Origin: Methanobrevibacter sp.
GTDB lineage: Archaea; Methanobacteriota; Methanobacteria; Methanobacteriales; Methanobacteriaceae
Assembly: GCA_031261945.1 (NCBI GenBank)
Contig: JAISIQ010000091.1
Span: 1 to 7,526 of the forward strand
Length of the DNA stretch: 7,526 bases
Direction: 5' to 3'
Under the pieces are notes generated by a model. That model searched no databases and was not told the origin of the DNA. It saw only the letters and a list, made by a program, of their open reading frames with translations. Below are positions 6,302 through 7,526 of the stretch, piece by piece; within the stretch, counting starts at the first letter, position 1; each line of letters opens with the position of its first letter. The translations under genes and the position numbers were made by a program.

Positions 6302-6318
6302 AAAAATAGCTATTGTTG
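6302..6318. repeat. 17-bp intergenic repeat, copy 2
   Basis: Identical to copy 1 at 6243-6259, 59 bp away start to start. A third AATAGCTATT without the GTTG flank lies at 6391-6400 across the argG stop codon, and a one-base variant (AATAGTTATT) at 6231-6240. Confidence 0.75.
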
Positions 6319-6357
6319 TAAAAATCATTGAAAACTGTTAAATTTACCTATTATTAG

Positions 6358-6364
6358 AAAAAAA
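6358..6364 (-). terminator. Possible oligo-T terminator after argG
   Basis: On the minus strand a run of seven T lies 32-38 nt after the argG stop, within a U-rich stretch. Archaeal transcription commonly ends at oligo-T tracts without a hairpin. Further T-runs follow the two AATAGCTATT copies at 6305 and 6246, so termination could be spread over several sites. Confidence 0.45.
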
Positions 6365-6395
6365 GAATAATATAAAAGTAAAATATAAATAATAG

Positions 6396-7526
6396 CTATT
6401 TATCTAATTTTTGATAAATAGCTGCTTGTAATCCATGATGTTTTATCATTCCTTCAACTTCTTTTTGATCATTTTCTTTATCTTCAAAGCTGATTTGTTC
6501 AATATCATGTAAGCTAAACTTTGATTCTCGTGATAATGGAGCTATTGAAGCTTTAAATAACTTCATGACAACTTTTCCAGTAACTCTTTTTTGCATATTA
6601 TCAATAGCTTTATCCATATCTTCTCTAAGAGGTTCTTGCCAAAGAGCTGTGTAAACTAAATCAGCATATTTAGTACTAACATATTCAGCAAATAAAAGTT
6701 CATCTTTAGTTAAAACTAAACTTTCTAATGCCTTATGTGCTTCTATTAATAAAATAGCTCCTGGAACTTCATAAATTTCTCTACTTTTGAGTCCAATCAT
6801 ACGATTTTCAATGATATCAATTCTTCCAACACCATTTCTTCCAGCTATTTCATCGGCGATAGCTATTAATTCAATAAGAGGCTTTTTTTCTCCATTAATA
6901 GCTAATGGAATTCCATTTTCAAATTCAATAACCACTTCCTCTGGTTTTGAATTTGCATCTTCAGGTGATGCTGTCCATTCATAAATCTCTTCAGGAGGAA
7001 TATTCCCAGGATCTTCTAAAATATCTCCTTCAATTGATCTACCCCACATATTTTCATCAATACTATAAATTTTATCAGAAGATAATGGAATCCCATGTTT
7101 TTTAGCATAGCCTTGTTCTTCTGTTCTTGTAAGATTTAAATCTCTTATTGGTGCAATTATATCAAAATCAGACATAGAACGAATAATAGCTTCAAATCTA
7201 AATTGATCATTTCCTTTTCCAGTACATCCATGAGCAATAGCTATTGCTCCTTCTTTTTCAGCTATTTCAATTATTTTCATAGCTATTAATGGGCGAGCAA
7301 GAGCAGTGCTTAATGGATATCCTTCATATAATGCATTTGCTTTAATTCCTCTTGTAATGTATTCATTTGCAAACTCTTCTTTAGAATCAATTGTAATATG
7401 TTTTACTACGCCAATTTCTTTTGCAACACTTTCAGCTCTTTCAACTTCTTCTTTAGGTTGACCAACATCCACACATGCAGTTATTACTTCCATGTTATAT
7501 TTTTCTTCTAATAATTTCACACATAC
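6396..7526 (-). CDS. argG: Argininosuccinate synthase ArgG (5' end outside window)
   Basis: Cytoplasmic enzyme of arginine synthesis: joins citrulline and aspartate using ATP to form argininosuccinate (EC 6.3.4.5). The frame is open to the right edge (376 residues visible) and the first in-window residues, [20 protein letters not shown], directly follow the usual N-terminal PP-loop (SGGLDTS), so about 15-20 residues lie outside. The GTG at 7520 is therefore an internal Val codon, not the start. Visible motifs, numbered from the window edge: [13 protein letters not shown] (70-82), [14 protein letters not shown] (99-112, ATP and citrulline binding region) and [20 protein letters not shown] (154-173). 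The TAG stop overlaps a copy of AATAGCTATT. It is probably transcribed separately from ehb: 315 bp with a T-rich terminator and a promoter-like region follow. Confidence 0.97.
   Translation of the reverse strand, partial: VCVKLLEEKYNMEVITACVDVGQPKEEVERAESVAKEIGVVKHITIDSKEEFANEYITRGIKANALYEGYPLSTALARPLIAMKIIEIAEKEGAIAIAHGCTGKGNDQFRFEAIIRSMSDFDIIAPIRDLNLTRTEEQGYAKKHGIPLSSDKIYSIDENMWGRSIEGDILEDPGNIPPEEIYEWTASPEDANSKPEEVVIEFENGIPLAINGEKKPLIELIAIADEIAGRNGVGRIDIIENRMIGLKSREIYEVPGAILLIEAHKALESLVLTKDELLFAEYVSTKYADLVYTALWQEPLREDMDKAIDNMQKRVTGKVVMKLFKASIAPLSRESKFSLHDIEQISFEDKENDQKEVEGMIKHHGLQAAIYQKLDK

Larger units (their letters stand above)
6081..6395. other. Intergenic regulatory region between argG and ehbA
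   Basis: This 315-bp stretch has no gene: no open frame with a ribosome site is visible on either strand. Read on the minus strand it contains, in order, the argG 3' end with an oligo-T run, two copies of a 17-bp repeat containing AATAGCTATT, a tandem 13-bp repeat, a TATA-like box, a 28-bp palindrome and the ehbA ribosome site. It is almost entirely A and T. The arrangement fits a terminator followed by the promoter and leader of the ehb operon; the functional assignment is inference. Confidence 0.8.

Noticed and set aside
6231..6400. AATAGCTATT copies between argG and ehbA as a CRISPR-like array
   Set aside because: The repeats are too short (10-17 bp), unevenly spaced and also found inside genes; no cas gene is near.
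7232..7249. Perfect 18-bp palindrome GAGCAATAGCTATTGCTC inside argG
   Set aside because: It encodes the Ala-Ile-Ala-Ile-Ala of a conserved region before [10 protein letters not shown]. The extension of the palindrome beyond AATAGCTATT follows from the repeated Ala/Ile codons, so I do not call it a separate site.

Overview
The window is AT-rich and reads as a methanogenic archaeon of the order Methanobacteriales, most likely Methanobrevibacter or a close relative. It carries most of an ehb operon (energy-converting [NiFe]-hydrogenase B) in the conserved order ehbA to ehbK, with the arginine biosynthesis gene argG just upstream. Genus and species are inferred from low GC, gene order and Asn/Ile/Lys-rich proteins, not from a database match. 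All genes are on the minus strand, so transcription runs from high to low coordinates.

Layout in the direction of transcription: argG (7526-6396, its first residues lie beyond the window edge); a 315-bp gene-free region (6395-6081) with a probable oligo-T terminator, two copies of a 17-bp repeat, a tandem 13-bp repeat, a TATA-like box and a 28-bp palindrome, which together look like the end of argG followed by the ehb promoter; then ehbA (MnhE-like), ehbB (MnhF-like), ehbC (MnhG-like with a very long Asn-rich tail), ehbD (MbhD/DUF4040-like), ehbE (MnhC/NuoK-like), ehbF (MnhD/NuoN-like ion-translocating subunit), ehbG, ehbH (MbhE-like, with an Asn-rich tail), ehbI (MnhB-like), ehbJ, and finally the polyferredoxin ehbK, which runs off the left edge of the window. 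The catalytic subunits (small subunit EhbM, large subunit EhbN) and the remaining genes are expected beyond coordinate 1.

Together the membrane subunits EhbA-EhbJ form the Mrp-antiporter-like ion module that lets a Na+ or H+ gradient drive reduction of low-potential ferredoxin with H2. EhbK would carry the electrons. In hydrogenotrophic methanogens this hydrogenase mainly supplies reduced ferredoxin for carbon assimilation. Most cistrons overlap by 4 or 8 bp or lie within about 35 bp of each other, with clear Shine-Dalgarno sites.

The unusual content is in the repeats rather than in a new gene cassette. (1) The palindrome AATAGCTATT is strongly over-represented, both as in-frame Ile-Ala-Ile codons and in non-coding DNA. 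(2) Low-complexity AT-rich expansions sit at the junctions between cistrons: two are translated as Asn-rich C-terminal tails (EhbC, EhbH), and two remain as non-coding spacers with 9-12 bp periods (ehbA-ehbB, ehbI-ehbJ). (3) EhbK has two cysteine motifs each missing one ligand, and EhbF appears to lack the mid-membrane lysines of TM7 and TM8. I saw no defence system, mobile element, CRISPR array or RNA gene.
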